DNA of 64,000 nt from N074bin45 sp039587475. Its GTDB lineage: Bacteria; Gemmatimonadota; Gemmatimonadetes; Gemmatimonadales; GWC2-71-9. The DNA lies in NCBI GenBank assembly GCA_039587475.1, contig JBDHIK010000300.1, forward strand, positions 1 through 64,000, written 5' to 3'. Below are positions 44,788 to 54,225 of this stretch, one piece after another. The notes under the pieces were generated by a model, which saw nothing but the letters and a program-made list of their open reading frames with translations, was not told where the DNA came from and ran no database searches. A program made the position numbers and the translations under genes. Each line of letters opens with the position of its first letter. Position 1 is the first letter of the stretch.

Positions 44788-44985
44788 TCAGGACGACTGA
44801 TGGCATCCCCTGTACCGTGAGGGCACCACACTCAGGTACGCGGTGTGTCGTCGGATGCCGGCGGCGACGAAGGGACAGCGTGGCCGGATATCGATGGATC
44901 GAGCTCGAGCGTCTTCCAGGCCGTCGTCCACCACCGGCGCGTATCGCGCGTCGGCCTCATTGTCGATGATGTCGCTGCCGGCCAC
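44788..44985 (-). pseudogene. GNAT acetyltransferase remnant with internal deletion
   Basis: 65 residues from GTG 44985, starting 3 bases after the korB stop. The first ~20 residues (IIDNEADARYAPVVD) look like the start of a COG2388-type GNAT. The next segment (LEDARARSIDIRPRCPFVAAGIRRHTAYL) is its C-terminal end, including RPRCPFVAAxIRRH. The acetyl-CoA loop (RGxGxG/A) and adjacent strands, roughly 40-50 residues, are missing at about residue 23. The join is in frame. The remnant cannot bind acetyl-CoA, so it is probably a decayed gene. Confidence 0.65.
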
Positions 44986-44988
44986 GGG

Positions 44989-45996
44989 CTACGTCACGCT
45001 CCAGGTTCGACCGGCCCGGATCAGGTCGTTGAGTGGCGTGTGCTGGTCGGCGGTCTCCTTGGGCACGATCTGTGATTCGTAGCTCTCCGCCGGATTGTCG
45101 TACAATACCCCCAACACCTCGGGAAATTCCGGCGGTTTGAGGGCGCCCAGCAGGCCGGCCAGGGTCTTGTCCGTCTGGTCATGTACCAGAACGTCGTCGT
45201 CCGTGATGCCGTCTGCGCCGACCACGATGGACTCCAGCTGCAAGGTCCCCGGTTTGATGCGAAGGCCCCGATTGCCATCGGCGCCGTACCGCATCGGCTT
45301 GCCGTGTTCAACGTGGAGCTGGGTATCCGTCGCGGTTGCCCGGTCGGTGAAATCGGCAAAGACGTTGTCGTTGTAGACGACACAATTCTGGAAGATCTCG
45401 ACGAAGGACGCTCCCCGATGCTGCTGGGCCGCGGTCAAGACGCCGATCAGACGCTTCTGGTCGATGTCGATGGCTCGCCCGACGAAACGAGCACCGGCGC
45501 CGAGCGCCACCGCCACCGGATTGAGCGGATGTGCCACCGAGCCCCGCGGAGAGGTGGGCGACTTGGTGCCGACCCGGGATGTCGGAGAGACTTGTCCCTT
45601 CGTCAGCCCGTAGATCTCGTTGTTGAACAGAACGATCTGGAGGTCCACGTTGCGCCGCAAGACATGAAGGAGATGATTACCGCCGATGCTGAACCCGTCT
45701 CCGTCGCCGGTGATCACCCAAACGTCCAGGTCCGGGTTCGCGAGCTTCAAGCCCGTGGCAATCGCCGGGGCTCGGCCATGAATGGTGTGGAACCCGTAGG
45801 TCGACATGTAATACGGAAACCGGGACGAACACCCGATGCCCGACACGAACACGGTACTCTCCGGGCGGGCCTCCAGGTCGGCGAGCGTCTTTTGCAGAGC
45901 CTTGAGGATGGCGTAATCACCGCAGCCAGGGCACCAGCGGACCTCCTGGTCGGAGGCGAAATCCTTGGGAGCGAGTGGCAACGTCGAGGTCGTCAT
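44989..45996 (-). CDS. korB: 2-oxoacid:ferredoxin oxidoreductase, beta subunit
   Basis: 335 residues. It has the thiamine-diphosphate module GDGDGFSIGGNHLLHVLRRN with VLFNNEIYGLTKGQVSPTS, and cysteines CPGCGD and GIGCSS for an iron-sulfur centre. This is the KorB/PorB type, catalysing oxidative decarboxylation of 2-oxoglutarate (or pyruvate) to the acyl-CoA with reduction of ferredoxin. It overlaps korA by 4 nt. Substrate choice cannot be decided from sequence alone. Confidence 0.93.
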   Translation of the reverse strand: MTTSTLPLAPKDFASDQEVRWCPGCGDYAILKALQKTLADLEARPESTVFVSGIGCSSRFPYYMSTYGFHTIHGRAPAIATGLKLANPDLDVWVITGDGDGFSIGGNHLLHVLRRNVDLQIVLFNNEIYGLTKGQVSPTSRVGTKSPTSPRGSVAHPLNPVAVALGAGARFVGRAIDIDQKRLIGVLTAAQQHRGASFVEIFQNCVVYNDNVFADFTDRATATDTQLHVEHGKPMRYGADGNRGLRIKPGTLQLESIVVGADGITDDDVLVHDQTDKTLAGLLGALKPPEFPEVLGVLYDNPAESYESQIVPKETADQHTPLNDLIRAGRTWSVT

Positions 45997-47870
45997 GGTT
46001 GCGACTCCAGGGCCGCATCGATGGCGGCCTCGATCTCTGAGATCTTGAACGGCTGTCCGGTCACCTTGGTCAAGGGCTCAGCGGGGACCAGGAAGGTGCT
46101 GCGCAGCATCGTCACGAGTTGCCCGTTGTTCATTTCCGGGACCAGGATTCGTTCGAAATTCCCCAGCAGGGTGCCCAGGTTGGCCGGGAACGGGTTGAGG
46201 TAGCGCAGATGGACGTGCGAGACCGCCTGCCCCTTGGCGCGGGCACGTTCTACTCCCTTGTTGATCGGCCCAAAGGTAGAGCCCCAGCCCACGACGGCCA
46301 GACGGCCGGTGTCCTCACCCAGCGCCACGGCCTGGGGCGGAACGTCGTCGGCGATGCCAGCGATCTTGGCGGCGCGGACGTCGGTCATGGTCTGGTGGTT
46401 GTCCGGATCGTAGGAGATGTGACCGGTGCCGTCCTGCTTCTCGATGCCGCCGATCCGATGCATGAGCCCCGGGGTCCCGGGCACCGCCCAGGGGCGAGCC
46501 AGCGTCACCGGATCTCGCCGGAATGGCTCAAAGCCCTCCGGGTCGGTGTGGAACCGGACCGGCCAAGTCTCCAGGCCGTCGAGGTCCGGGAGAAGCCATG
46601 GCTCGGCGGCATTGGCCAGGTAGCCGTCGGAGAGCAGGATGACCGGCGTCATGTACTTGGTGGCCAGCCGGACCGCCTCACGGCCGACCTCGAAGCAGTC
46701 CGTCGACGTCGCTGCGGCAAGGACCGCCACTGGCGTGTCTCCGTTCCGACCGTACACGGCCTGGAACAGGTCCGACTGCTCGGTCTTGGTCGGCAGGCCG
46801 GTCGAAGGACCGGCCCGTTGCATGTTGAGGATGATCAACGGGAGTTCGGCGCTCACGGCCAGGCCGATGGCTTCGGTCTTGAGCGCGATGCCGGGTCCCG
46901 AGCTCGAGGTGACCCCGAGCGCACCGCCGTACGACGCCCCGATGGCAGAACACACCGCCGCGATTTCGTCTTCCGCCTGGAACGTGATCACGCCGAGGTC
47001 CCGCATGGTGGCCAGAGAATGCAGCACCGGCGACGCCGGCGTAATCGGGTACGATCCGAACACCAGTCGCGGAATACCGGCGGACCGAAGGCCCGACACC
47101 AGGCCCCAGACGAGTGCCTCCGTGCCGCTGATGGTCCGGTACTCACCGGGAGGGAGGTCCGCGTCCGCGACCCGGTACCCGGTCAGGTTGCCGGACAGCT
47201 CCGCCGTTTCCCCGTACGCATGTCCGGCATTGATCGCTGCGATGTTGGCCTGCGCCAGGGTCTCGCGGCTGGCGAATTTCTTGGCGAGCCAGGACGTCGT
47301 GGCAGTGCGATCGCGGTCGTACATCCACAACATCAGTCCCAGGGCCCACATGTTGCGACAGCGGAGAGCCTCCTTCTTGCTCAACCCGAACGACTCAACC
47401 GCGTTCATGGTCAGCTGGGTGACGTCGAGCCGGATCACCTGATAGGGCGCCAGGGTGTTGTCTTCGAGCGGGTTGGCGTCGTAGCCGGCCTTGGCGAGGT
47501 TTCGGTCGCCGAAGCTGCCGCTGTCGGCCACGATAATCCCACCCAGACGCAGGTTCCCCAGATTCACCTTGAGCGCCGCAGGGTTCATGGCGACGAGCAC
47601 GTCGATTTCGTCTCCGGCGGTCTTGACGTCCACCGAGCCGAAGTGGATCTGAAAAGCGGAAACTCCGAAGGTGGTACCGACCGGCGCCCGAATTTCTGCG
47701 GGGTAGTCGGGAAACGTGGTCAGGTCGAGGCCGGCCAGGGCCGTCTCCAGGGTGAACTGGGAGCCGGTCAACTGCATGCCGTCCCCGGAATCGCCCGCAA
47801 ACCGGACGACGACGGCCTCGCGAACCTCGCGGGTCCCGGTACGGTCGTGCGTGGGTGCCGTGGTGCTCAT
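45993..47870 (-). CDS. korA: 2-oxoacid:acceptor oxidoreductase, fused gamma-alpha subunit
   Basis: 625 residues. The N-terminal gamma domain (VVRFAGDSGDGMQLTGSQF...) is joined to the alpha domain, with the YPITPASPVLHSLA motif, ITFQAEDEIAAVCSAIGASYGG, and SSGPGIALKTEAIGLAV. It partners the beta subunit encoded next. Together they link the TCA cycle to ferredoxin, and can run reductively in some lineages. Confidence 0.93.
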   Translation of the reverse strand: MSTTAPTHDRTGTREVREAVVVRFAGDSGDGMQLTGSQFTLETALAGLDLTTFPDYPAEIRAPVGTTFGVSAFQIHFGSVDVKTAGDEIDVLVAMNPAALKVNLGNLRLGGIIVADSGSFGDRNLAKAGYDANPLEDNTLAPYQVIRLDVTQLTMNAVESFGLSKKEALRCRNMWALGLMLWMYDRDRTATTSWLAKKFASRETLAQANIAAINAGHAYGETAELSGNLTGYRVADADLPPGEYRTISGTEALVWGLVSGLRSAGIPRLVFGSYPITPASPVLHSLATMRDLGVITFQAEDEIAAVCSAIGASYGGALGVTSSSGPGIALKTEAIGLAVSAELPLIILNMQRAGPSTGLPTKTEQSDLFQAVYGRNGDTPVAVLAAATSTDCFEVGREAVRLATKYMTPVILLSDGYLANAAEPWLLPDLDGLETWPVRFHTDPEGFEPFRRDPVTLARPWAVPGTPGLMHRIGGIEKQDGTGHISYDPDNHQTMTDVRAAKIAGIADDVPPQAVALGEDTGRLAVVGWGSTFGPINKGVERARAKGQAVSHVHLRYLNPFPANLGTLLGNFERILVPEMNNGQLVTMLRSTFLVPAEPLTKVTGQPFKISEIEAAIDAALESQP

Positions 47871-48046
47871 CAGGGCCTTTCATTACGTGTCTGCGGCGCC
47901 GACCCCGCCCGGGCCGAACATGCTGAATCTGCCCGGAACGGCTTCCCCGCGCCACCGTCCACCGTCACGGCGGTTGCCGATCCCCGGCGGGCGGTTACCA
48001 TCTCAGCATTGCTCCCTGCCCCGTTCTACCAACAGCCGGGAAAGCC

Positions 48047-48889
48047 ATGACACGTAAGACCGACGACTCCGCCGCGAGTCTTCCCCGAGCGGCGGACCAG
48101 CCCGCCGAGGGGATCAAGCTGACCAAGGGCGTGTACAGCAAGGAATTGCGACGCCTGCAGATCGAGCTGGTCAAGCTCCAGGAACACATCAGTGAGCATG
48201 GGCTCAAGGTGGTCGTGCTGTTCGAAGGCAGGGACGGAGCCGGGAAGGGCGGCACCATCAAACGCATCACCGAAAGCCTCAACCCCCGGATCGTCAGGGT
48301 CGTGGCGCTCGCCAAGCCAACGGAAAAGGAACGTACCCAGTGGTACTTCCAGCGTTACGTCGCTGAACTCCCCTCCGGCGGCGAGATGGTGCTGTTCGAC
48401 CGGAGTTGGTACAACCGGGCCGGCGTCGAGCGGGTGATGGGGTTCTGCACCGAGAAGGAATACGTGGAGTTCATGCGGACCGCTCCCCAGTTCGAGCGGG
48501 CCCTCATTCGCTCCGGCATCATCCTGATCAAGTACTGGTTCTCGGTCTCCGCCGAGGAGCAGGCCCGGCGCTTCCGGGATCGAATCAAGAACCCCACGAA
48601 GCGCTGGAAACTGAGTGGCATGGACCTGACGGCCCGGACCCACTGGGTCGACTACGCCAAGGCCAAGGACGAGATGTTCGCCTACACGGACATCCGGCAG
48701 TCCCCTTGGTTTGTCGTCGAATCGGACAACAAGAAGGCCGCACGGCTCAACTGCATCAGCCATCTGCTGAGCTTGATTCCCTATGACGAGCCCAGCCACG
48801 ATTCCATCTCGCTGCCGCCACTCCAGTCGGACAAGTACGTGCGAACGCCGGAAGACGAGCAGAATTTCATCCCCAGAAGGTTCGTCTAG
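48047..48889 (+). CDS. ppk2: Polyphosphate kinase 2
   Basis: 280 residues. Walker A is GRDGAGKGG, Walker B is LFDRSWYNRAGVE, and the lid region is RFRDRIKNPTKRWKLSGMD. Length and motifs fit PPK2 class I, which phosphorylates nucleoside diphosphates with polyphosphate as donor. GGGAAAG upstream of the ATG at 48047. Divergent from korA. Confidence 0.93.
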   Translation: MTRKTDDSAASLPRAADQPAEGIKLTKGVYSKELRRLQIELVKLQEHISEHGLKVVVLFEGRDGAGKGGTIKRITESLNPRIVRVVALAKPTEKERTQWYFQRYVAELPSGGEMVLFDRSWYNRAGVERVMGFCTEKEYVEFMRTAPQFERALIRSGIILIKYWFSVSAEEQARRFRDRIKNPTKRWKLSGMDLTARTHWVDYAKAKDEMFAYTDIRQSPWFVVESDNKKAARLNCISHLLSLIPYDEPSHDSISLPPLQSDKYVRTPEDEQNFIPRRFV

Positions 48890-48938
48890 GCCGGGGTCGG
48901 GTCGGGTCGTCTGCCTGCGTGGCCCCGAGGGAGCCCGG

Positions 48939-49967
48939 TCAGTTCTGTTCCATCGGTCGATAGCGCTGCCCGAAGGCGGCCTCCGCTTCCGCGGCCAGGT
49001 ACCCGAACGCCGGCCACTGGCCACTGGCCAGAATGGCTTGTCGCAGATCGTTCGCGGCTGCCGGATTTCCTTGCCACTGATACCAGGCAGTAACTCCGTA
49101 GGCCTGCGTCACCTCACCGACGGCGAGGGCCGCCGTCGGTTCCAGAGCCAGCGAGTCGACCGGCAGGATGCCCCCATAGAGCAGGAGCAGCCGGTGATAG
49201 GTGTGGTTCTCAATAAGCGGCCACTGGGGGTCCACGGCCTCAACCACCGCCTGTGCCTCATCCCAGCGACCCAAGCGCGTCAGGGTCAGGAACAGCCAGT
49301 AGCGGGTTGCCACTTCCATGTCGGGCGTCGCCGACACCTCCAGGCATGCCCGGTAGGCCTCGAGGGCTCCGGCGTCGTCGCCGCTCAGGAAGCGCGCCAA
49401 CCCCAGGTGGTACCAGATGTTGGACTGGAGGGTGCTGGTGGGCATGTTGCGGACGTTGGGGAGGCCGTCCGGTTCGATCTGATCCGACTGATCCGCGATC
49501 AGTGCCGCCGCCCGCTCGAGATCGATGACAGCGCTGTCGAGTTGTCGGGTCGTGATGTAGCGGTGGCCCCGGTGGCGATACAGACGCGGTTCGTCGGGGT
49601 ACTGTTGCAGCCCCAGTCCGAAGATGAGGATGGCCTCCTGGTACCGGCCCAGATAGGCGGCTCGACGCCCGGCCCAGACGATAGCCTCGATGCTGGTAGG
49701 GTCCGCCACCCAGCGGAGCCGGGCCTCTTCGAATTGTTGTTCGCGCTGCGATCGGATGGCATCATCCAGGGGGATCTCGCTCAAGGTGTCACCCAGGAAC
49801 GAAATCGCCTCGATCCGCCTTTCCACCGGGAGCACGGCATCGTCAGGAACTTCGGTGGGCGGCGCCGCGTTGGTCTCATCGACCAGAGTCGGCGAAGGGG
49901 CCGGGTCGGCGGGCTTCCGATTGCATGCCGCCACCAGGACGGTCAGACACAGCAGGCAGGTTCGCAC
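48939..49967 (-). CDS. TPR-repeat lipoprotein
   Basis: 342 residues, GTG start. The lipobox LVAAC (Cys15) follows a short hydrophobic core, and a proline/alanine linker leads to five or more TPR-like helical pairs (ALEAYRACLEVSATPDMEVATRYWLFLTL). It probably sits on the inner leaflet of the outer membrane as a scaffold. No specific partner is visible. Confidence 0.78.
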   Translation of the reverse strand: MRTCLLCLTVLVAACNRKPADPAPSPTLVDETNAAPPTEVPDDAVLPVERRIEAISFLGDTLSEIPLDDAIRSQREQQFEEARLRWVADPTSIEAIVWAGRRAAYLGRYQEAILIFGLGLQQYPDEPRLYRHRGHRYITTRQLDSAVIDLERAAALIADQSDQIEPDGLPNVRNMPTSTLQSNIWYHLGLARFLSGDDAGALEAYRACLEVSATPDMEVATRYWLFLTLTRLGRWDEAQAVVEAVDPQWPLIENHTYHRLLLLYGGILPVDSLALEPTAALAVGEVTQAYGVTAWYQWQGNPAAANDLRQAILASGQWPAFGYLAAEAEAAFGQRYRPMEQN

Positions 49968-50037
49968 TAGATCATCCGCGGGAAACGGTCGACCCTAAGT
50001 TAGCCTCACTCGCGGACCACCCACAGCCCACGGAACC

Positions 50038-50487
50038 ATGAGCAAGAACAACGACAAGACGGACGCCGAGTGGCGCCAAACCCTGACGCCCGAGCAATAC
50101 CACGTGACTCGTGAGAAGGGAACCGAGCGGCCCTTCACGGGCGCCTACCTCGACAACAAAGCCGACGGGACGTACCGCTGTGTCTGTTGCGGCGCCGAGC
50201 TGTTCGATTCGGAGACCAAGTACGACTCGCGGAGCGGGTGGCCGAGCTTCACCAGCCCCGCGGCAAGCGGCGCGGTTGCGGAAGAGGCCGATGACAGCCT
50301 GGGAATGCGCCGCACCGAAGTCATGTGCGCCCAGTGCCACGCCCATCTGGGCCACGTGTTTCCAGACGGTCCGGGACCCACGGGCCTGAGGTACTGCATC
50401 AACTCGTGTGCCTTGGACTTCGAAGAGGGTGAAGAGCCGGGACCAGCGGCTCAGGAGCCCCCGGGACCATCCGGAACTCCCTCCTAG
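50038..50487 (+). CDS. msrB: Peptide-methionine (R)-S-oxide reductase
   Basis: 149 residues. Zinc ligands are the pairs Cys48/Cys51 and Cys97/Cys100. The catalytic Cys is Cys120 in LRYCINSCALDF, and SGWPSF and HLGHVFPDG are family motifs. It repairs R-methionine sulfoxide. Cys124, close to the active Cys, is usually small or uncharged in relatives. The C-terminal tail (PGPAAQEPPGPSG) is extra. Confidence 0.95.
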   Translation: MSKNNDKTDAEWRQTLTPEQYHVTREKGTERPFTGAYLDNKADGTYRCVCCGAELFDSETKYDSRSGWPSFTSPAASGAVAEEADDSLGMRRTEVMCAQCHAHLGHVFPDGPGPTGLRYCINSCALDFEEGEEPGPAAQEPPGPSGTPS

Positions 50488-50684
50488 TCACCGTCCCACA
50501 TGGCCGCTTCGATGGCGGAGATGAAGCGCATCAGCCAGCCGAACCCGAAGAGTCCCAGCGCCAGGTAGGCGCCGAACTGCACGGCGGCAGCCAGGAACCG
50601 ACCTTGAAACAGCTGTCCCAAACCCGGTAGGAAGAAACTGATCACGGCGGCGAGGATGTTTCCTGCCGATCCACGTCTGGACAT
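50484..50684 (-). CDS. Small two-helix membrane protein
   Basis: 66 residues from the ATG at 50684 (AGGGG upstream; frame extends to 50744). It has an N-terminal helix with FFLPGLGQLFQGRFL, then QFGAYLALGLFGFGWLM. The PGLGQLFQGR pattern resembles TM2-type proteins. Its end overlaps msrB by 4 nt. Confidence 0.65.
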   Translation of the reverse strand: MSRRGSAGNILAAVISFFLPGLGQLFQGRFLAAAVQFGAYLALGLFGFGWLMRFISAIEAAMWDGD

Positions 50685-50784
50685 CGTTGCGGACCCCTGA
50701 TGAGTGATGCAGGACAATACGGCGGCCCCGATGAAATGTTTCATCGGGGGACGTTGGATAGATAACTGCCTTTATGGCATCTGT

Positions 50785-52047
50785 TTACGGGTTGGACAAG
50801 TGCCCTGAAAGCGCCCGGATATCGCCACCGGTCGGGGTCTGGAACACCCGGAGGCCGAATTCGGGGGCGATGGCCAGCAGATGATCGAAGATGTCGGCCT
50901 GGATGCCCTCGTAGTTCACCCAGTTGGTATCGTTGAGGAATACGTAGATCTCGAGTGGGAGCCCCTGTGTCGTCGGGGCCAGCTGGCGCACCATCTGGGT
51001 GAACCCGGAATGGTGAACCTTGGGATGGCGCTGGAGGTAGGCCCGAATGTACGCCCGGAACGTTCCGATGTTGGTCAGGCGTCGTACGTTGGAGATCACG
51101 TCAGGGGTGTGCACGTGTTCGGCGTTGTACTCGGCGAGTTCCCGGCGCTTGGTCGTCACGTATTCGGTCAGCAGGTCGTAGCGCTCGAAGTGATCCAGGT
51201 CGTCCGGAGTCAGGAAGCGGATCGACTCCATGTCGATGACCAATGGACGCTTGACCCGTCGTCCTCCCGACTCGGACATGAAACGCCAGTTCTTGAACGA
51301 ACCCTGGGTCAGCCGGTAGGTCGGAATGGTGGTGATGGTCCGGTCCCAGTTGCGGACGCTGACCGTGAGCAGATCCACCCGTTCGACGTCGCCGTCGGCT
51401 CCGAACTCCGGCACCTCGATCCAATCGCCCACTCGCACCATGTCATACCAGGTAATCTGCAAACTGGAGACGAAGGACACGATCGTGTCGCGAAACACCA
51501 GCACCAGTACGGCCGTCGCGGCGCCGATGCCGCTGAGGAGCACGATCGGGTTCTGACCCAGCAGGGACGCCAGGAATAGCAGCCCGGCCACCACGTAGAC
51601 GGCGATGGTGGCGACCTGGAAGTAGGCCCGCAGGGGTCGGCCCCGGGCCAGGTTGCTGTCGCGGGCGATGTCGGCCACGGCGCTGATAGCCGACCCGATG
51701 GCCACGGCTGCGAGCAGAATGGTCACGGCCCCGGTAATGCGCTGGGCCGCGGACGCCAGCGGGTCGCTCAGGCCGGGGACCAGCATGATGCCGTAGTACA
51801 CCACCATGGCGGGCGCCAGGTGGGCCAGGCGATGGAACGCCTTGTTCTCGAGGAAGGCGTCGTCCCAGGTCGCGCTGGTCTTCTTGATGATCCGGTCGAC
51901 GATGCGCACCAGGATCCGACTGGCAATGCGGTCGACCAGCCAGGCCACCATGGCCAGGGCCACGATCCCGGCCGATGACGCGAACAGCGGGTGGGACGTG
52001 ACCCGGGTGAGCCAGGAGTCGGTGGACGAAGGCGCTTGAGGAATCAT
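50785..52047 (-). CDS. MscS-family mechanosensitive channel
   Basis: 420 residues from the ATG at 52047 (a GTG lies one codon upstream). Five membrane helices lead to an MscS-type pore and soluble domain. Visible segments include FRDTIVSFVSSLQITWYDMVRVGDWIEVPEFGADGDVERV and TTIPTYRLTQGSFKNW. Resembles the YbdG group. Its size and sequence differ from the larger channel at 8403-10247. Role: osmotic safety valve. Confidence 0.88.
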   Translation of the reverse strand: MIPQAPSSTDSWLTRVTSHPLFASSAGIVALAMVAWLVDRIASRILVRIVDRIIKKTSATWDDAFLENKAFHRLAHLAPAMVVYYGIMLVPGLSDPLASAAQRITGAVTILLAAVAIGSAISAVADIARDSNLARGRPLRAYFQVATIAVYVVAGLLFLASLLGQNPIVLLSGIGAATAVLVLVFRDTIVSFVSSLQITWYDMVRVGDWIEVPEFGADGDVERVDLLTVSVRNWDRTITTIPTYRLTQGSFKNWRFMSESGGRRVKRPLVIDMESIRFLTPDDLDHFERYDLLTEYVTTKRRELAEYNAEHVHTPDVISNVRRLTNIGTFRAYIRAYLQRHPKVHHSGFTQMVRQLAPTTQGLPLEIYVFLNDTNWVNYEGIQADIFDHLLAIAPEFGLRVFQTPTGGDIRALSGHLSNP

Positions 52048-52175
52048 CACGTGATGCGACAGGTGGATGGTTCGAAGGACGACGAACGAACGCGCTGGCG
52101 CCCACCGGCGTCAGCGGGCATACTGATCGGTTCCGACGATAGACCTTCCTTCACCGACTTACAAGGGCAGGCGTG

Positions 52176-52904
52176 ATGTACGGACTTCTTCTCGGGCTTC
52201 TCGCCGTGCTGTCACCAGGTCAGGCTCAGGACGAGGGCACGTATCGGGCTCTGTTGCTCCGGGCGGCGCCCGGCCATCTCACCGAGCTGATCGACCTCTA
52301 CCGGGAGCGGGTTGGCCTGTTGACGGCCCTCGGCGAAGATCCCCCGGTGTTCATGCGGCACAGCCAGGGCGATCAATGGGATCTGATGCTGTTGTTTCCG
52401 ATCGAGAGCCTGGAGCACTACTTCTCGGCCGAGCGTGCTGAGAGGCTCGCCCAGGCCGGTGGTGTCGGGTTCGTAGACCGGGTCCGGGCCATCACCGCCT
52501 GGCAAGAGGAACTGTTCGTCGCCGGCCCGCCAGTGGACACTGTGGCGGCGCGGAATGCCGAGGCCGGGTTCTACCACGTCGAGATCTTCCGGGCGCTGCC
52601 GGGACGGTATGACGCTCTCGTCGAACAGCGTGTCATGGAGAATCGCTACTACCACCGATCCGAACGGGATGGCAACCTCATATTCACTCGTCTCGCGGGG
52701 GCGGCGTGGGATGTCTTCACGCTGGGCTTCTACCGCGACATCCAGCATTTCGTCGCGACCCCCGACCTGGCTCCCGAGGTATTCGAGCAGGCCGCTGTCG
52801 ACGCCGGGTTTGAATCCCGTGGCGCCATCGGGACGTATCTCCGAACACTGATCGACGCCCATCACGATACTCTGGCGAACCGGGTCGCGTTCGAAAGCGA
52901 CTGA
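52176..52904 (+). CDS. Secreted NIPSNAP/dimeric alpha-beta-barrel-like protein
   Basis: 242 residues from the ATG at 52176, with GTG immediately before it. A short signal (MYGLLLGLLAVLSPGQAQ) is followed by two repeats of an antibiotic-monooxygenase-like fold (YRALLLRAAPGHLTELIDLYRER and FYHVEIFRALPGRYDALVEQR). Function unknown. Confidence 0.68.
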   Translation: MYGLLLGLLAVLSPGQAQDEGTYRALLLRAAPGHLTELIDLYRERVGLLTALGEDPPVFMRHSQGDQWDLMLLFPIESLEHYFSAERAERLAQAGGVGFVDRVRAITAWQEELFVAGPPVDTVAARNAEAGFYHVEIFRALPGRYDALVEQRVMENRYYHRSERDGNLIFTRLAGAAWDVFTLGFYRDIQHFVATPDLAPEVFEQAAVDAGFESRGAIGTYLRTLIDAHHDTLANRVAFESD

Positions 52905-53043
52905 TTCCGGGGGCTAAGCCGCTCCCGGACAGCAGGTTACGCGTCGGCGCCGCGGCGCATTCCACCCGGTGTCCGGACGGACCGCCATCCGGCCGACAGT
53001 CCGCCTCTTCCATCCACCCCAACGTTGCTCTAGCGTTCGTGCC

Positions 53044-53850
53044 ATGACCCCTTGGGTAAAGCGACTTCTGATCGCCAATTTCGCCGTGTTCTTCATCAGC
53101 ACGGCCGTCGCCACCGTGCCGGTTGCCGGGACCACCATGGACCGGGCCATCATGTACTGGGGTGCGTTCATCCCGGCCCTGGCCCTGGTCCATCCATGGT
53201 CGGTGATCAGCTACATGTTCCTGCACGGCGGGTTCATGCACATCTTCTTCAACATGTTGGGGTTGTTCTTCTTCGGCCCCAGGCTCGAAGTGCGGCTTGG
53301 ACACAAACGTTTCCTCACCCTCTATCTCCTGGCAGGGGTCACCGGTGCCTTGCTCTACCTGCCGACCCAATGGGGCAGCGTCATCCCCATGGTCGGGGCC
53401 TCCGGCGCCGTGTACGGCGTGCTACTGGGATTTGCCTATTTCTGGCCGAGGGAAAAGATCTTCATCTGGGGCGTTCTGCCCGTCGAAGCGCGGATCCTGG
53501 TAGCGGTCTTTACGGCCATCTCCCTGTACTCCGGCGTACGCGGTGGTGGTGTCGTCGCGCACTTCGCCCACCTCGGTGGCTTCCTCGGCGCCTATCTCTA
53601 CCTCAAGTACCTGGAGCACAATTCGCCGGCCAAGAAATGGCAGCGGCAAATGCAACCGCAGGTACCCGTGGGCCACGGCGGCAATCATTCGGAAATGGAG
53701 CGATGGACCCGCATTCGTCCGGACGATCTCCATCCTGTCAACCGTGATGAGGTGCTGCGCCTCCTCGAGAAGGTGCGCCAGCACGGCGCTTCCGGGCTGA
53801 CGCCCACCGAGCGCGACACGCTGAACCGCTTCACGCCCATTCTGCACTGA
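53044..53850 (+). CDS. Rhomboid family intramembrane serine protease
   Basis: 268 residues. Six membrane segments. The active serine is Ser120 in GASGAVYG, and the base is His176 in HFAHLGGF. The HGGFMHIFFNM motif contributes the oxyanion residue Asn70. A cytosolic C-terminal tail of about 75 residues follows. It cleaves within membranes; substrates unknown. Start chosen at 53044, as the longer frame to 52969 lacks hydrophobic logic. Confidence 0.92.
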   Translation: MTPWVKRLLIANFAVFFISTAVATVPVAGTTMDRAIMYWGAFIPALALVHPWSVISYMFLHGGFMHIFFNMLGLFFFGPRLEVRLGHKRFLTLYLLAGVTGALLYLPTQWGSVIPMVGASGAVYGVLLGFAYFWPREKIFIWGVLPVEARILVAVFTAISLYSGVRGGGVVAHFAHLGGFLGAYLYLKYLEHNSPAKKWQRQMQPQVPVGHGGNHSEMERWTRIRPDDLHPVNRDEVLRLLEKVRQHGASGLTPTERDTLNRFTPILH

Positions 53851-53964
53851 CGGCCGCCGCCCTGGTCGCCGGGCGTGCCGCACACGAGGGGCAGGCAGAG
53901 CGCTCGACACTCCCGGTGGTGGCTCCTACCTTGGGGCCAACGCGGACATCGCCCGGGAGCCGAC

Positions 53965-54225
53965 ATGTCCAAGCCTGACCGGCGCCACTACTGGCGCACC
54001 AACCTCCGATATCTCTCGATCCTTCTCACCATCTGGTTCGTGGTGAGCTACGGTTTCGGTATCCTGCTGGTCGACCAACTCGACACCGTCCGCATCGGCG
54101 GCTTCAAGCTGGGCTTCTGGTTCGCGCAACAGGGCTCCATCTACGTCTTCATCGTTCTCATTTTCGTGTACGTCCGGTTGATGAACCGGCTCGACAAGCG
54201 CTTCGGCGTGGACGAGAGCGAATGA
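53965..54225 (+). CDS. DUF4212 protein, small subunit of sodium:solute symporter
   Basis: 86 residues, two membrane helices (SILLTIWFVVSYGFGILL and FWFAQQGSIYVFIVLIFVYV). It is the typical DUF4212 partner, with GFWFAQQGSIYVFI as signature. GGGAG lies 6 bases before the ATG. The stop overlaps the symporter start by 4 nt, so both are co-translated. Confidence 0.93.
   Translation: MSKPDRRHYWRTNLRYLSILLTIWFVVSYGFGILLVDQLDTVRIGGFKLGFWFAQQGSIYVFIVLIFVYVRLMNRLDKRFGVDESE

Noticed and set aside
46119..48050. Long plus-strand ORF opposite korA
   Set aside because: Shadow of korA; composition typical of antisense frames in GC-rich DNA.
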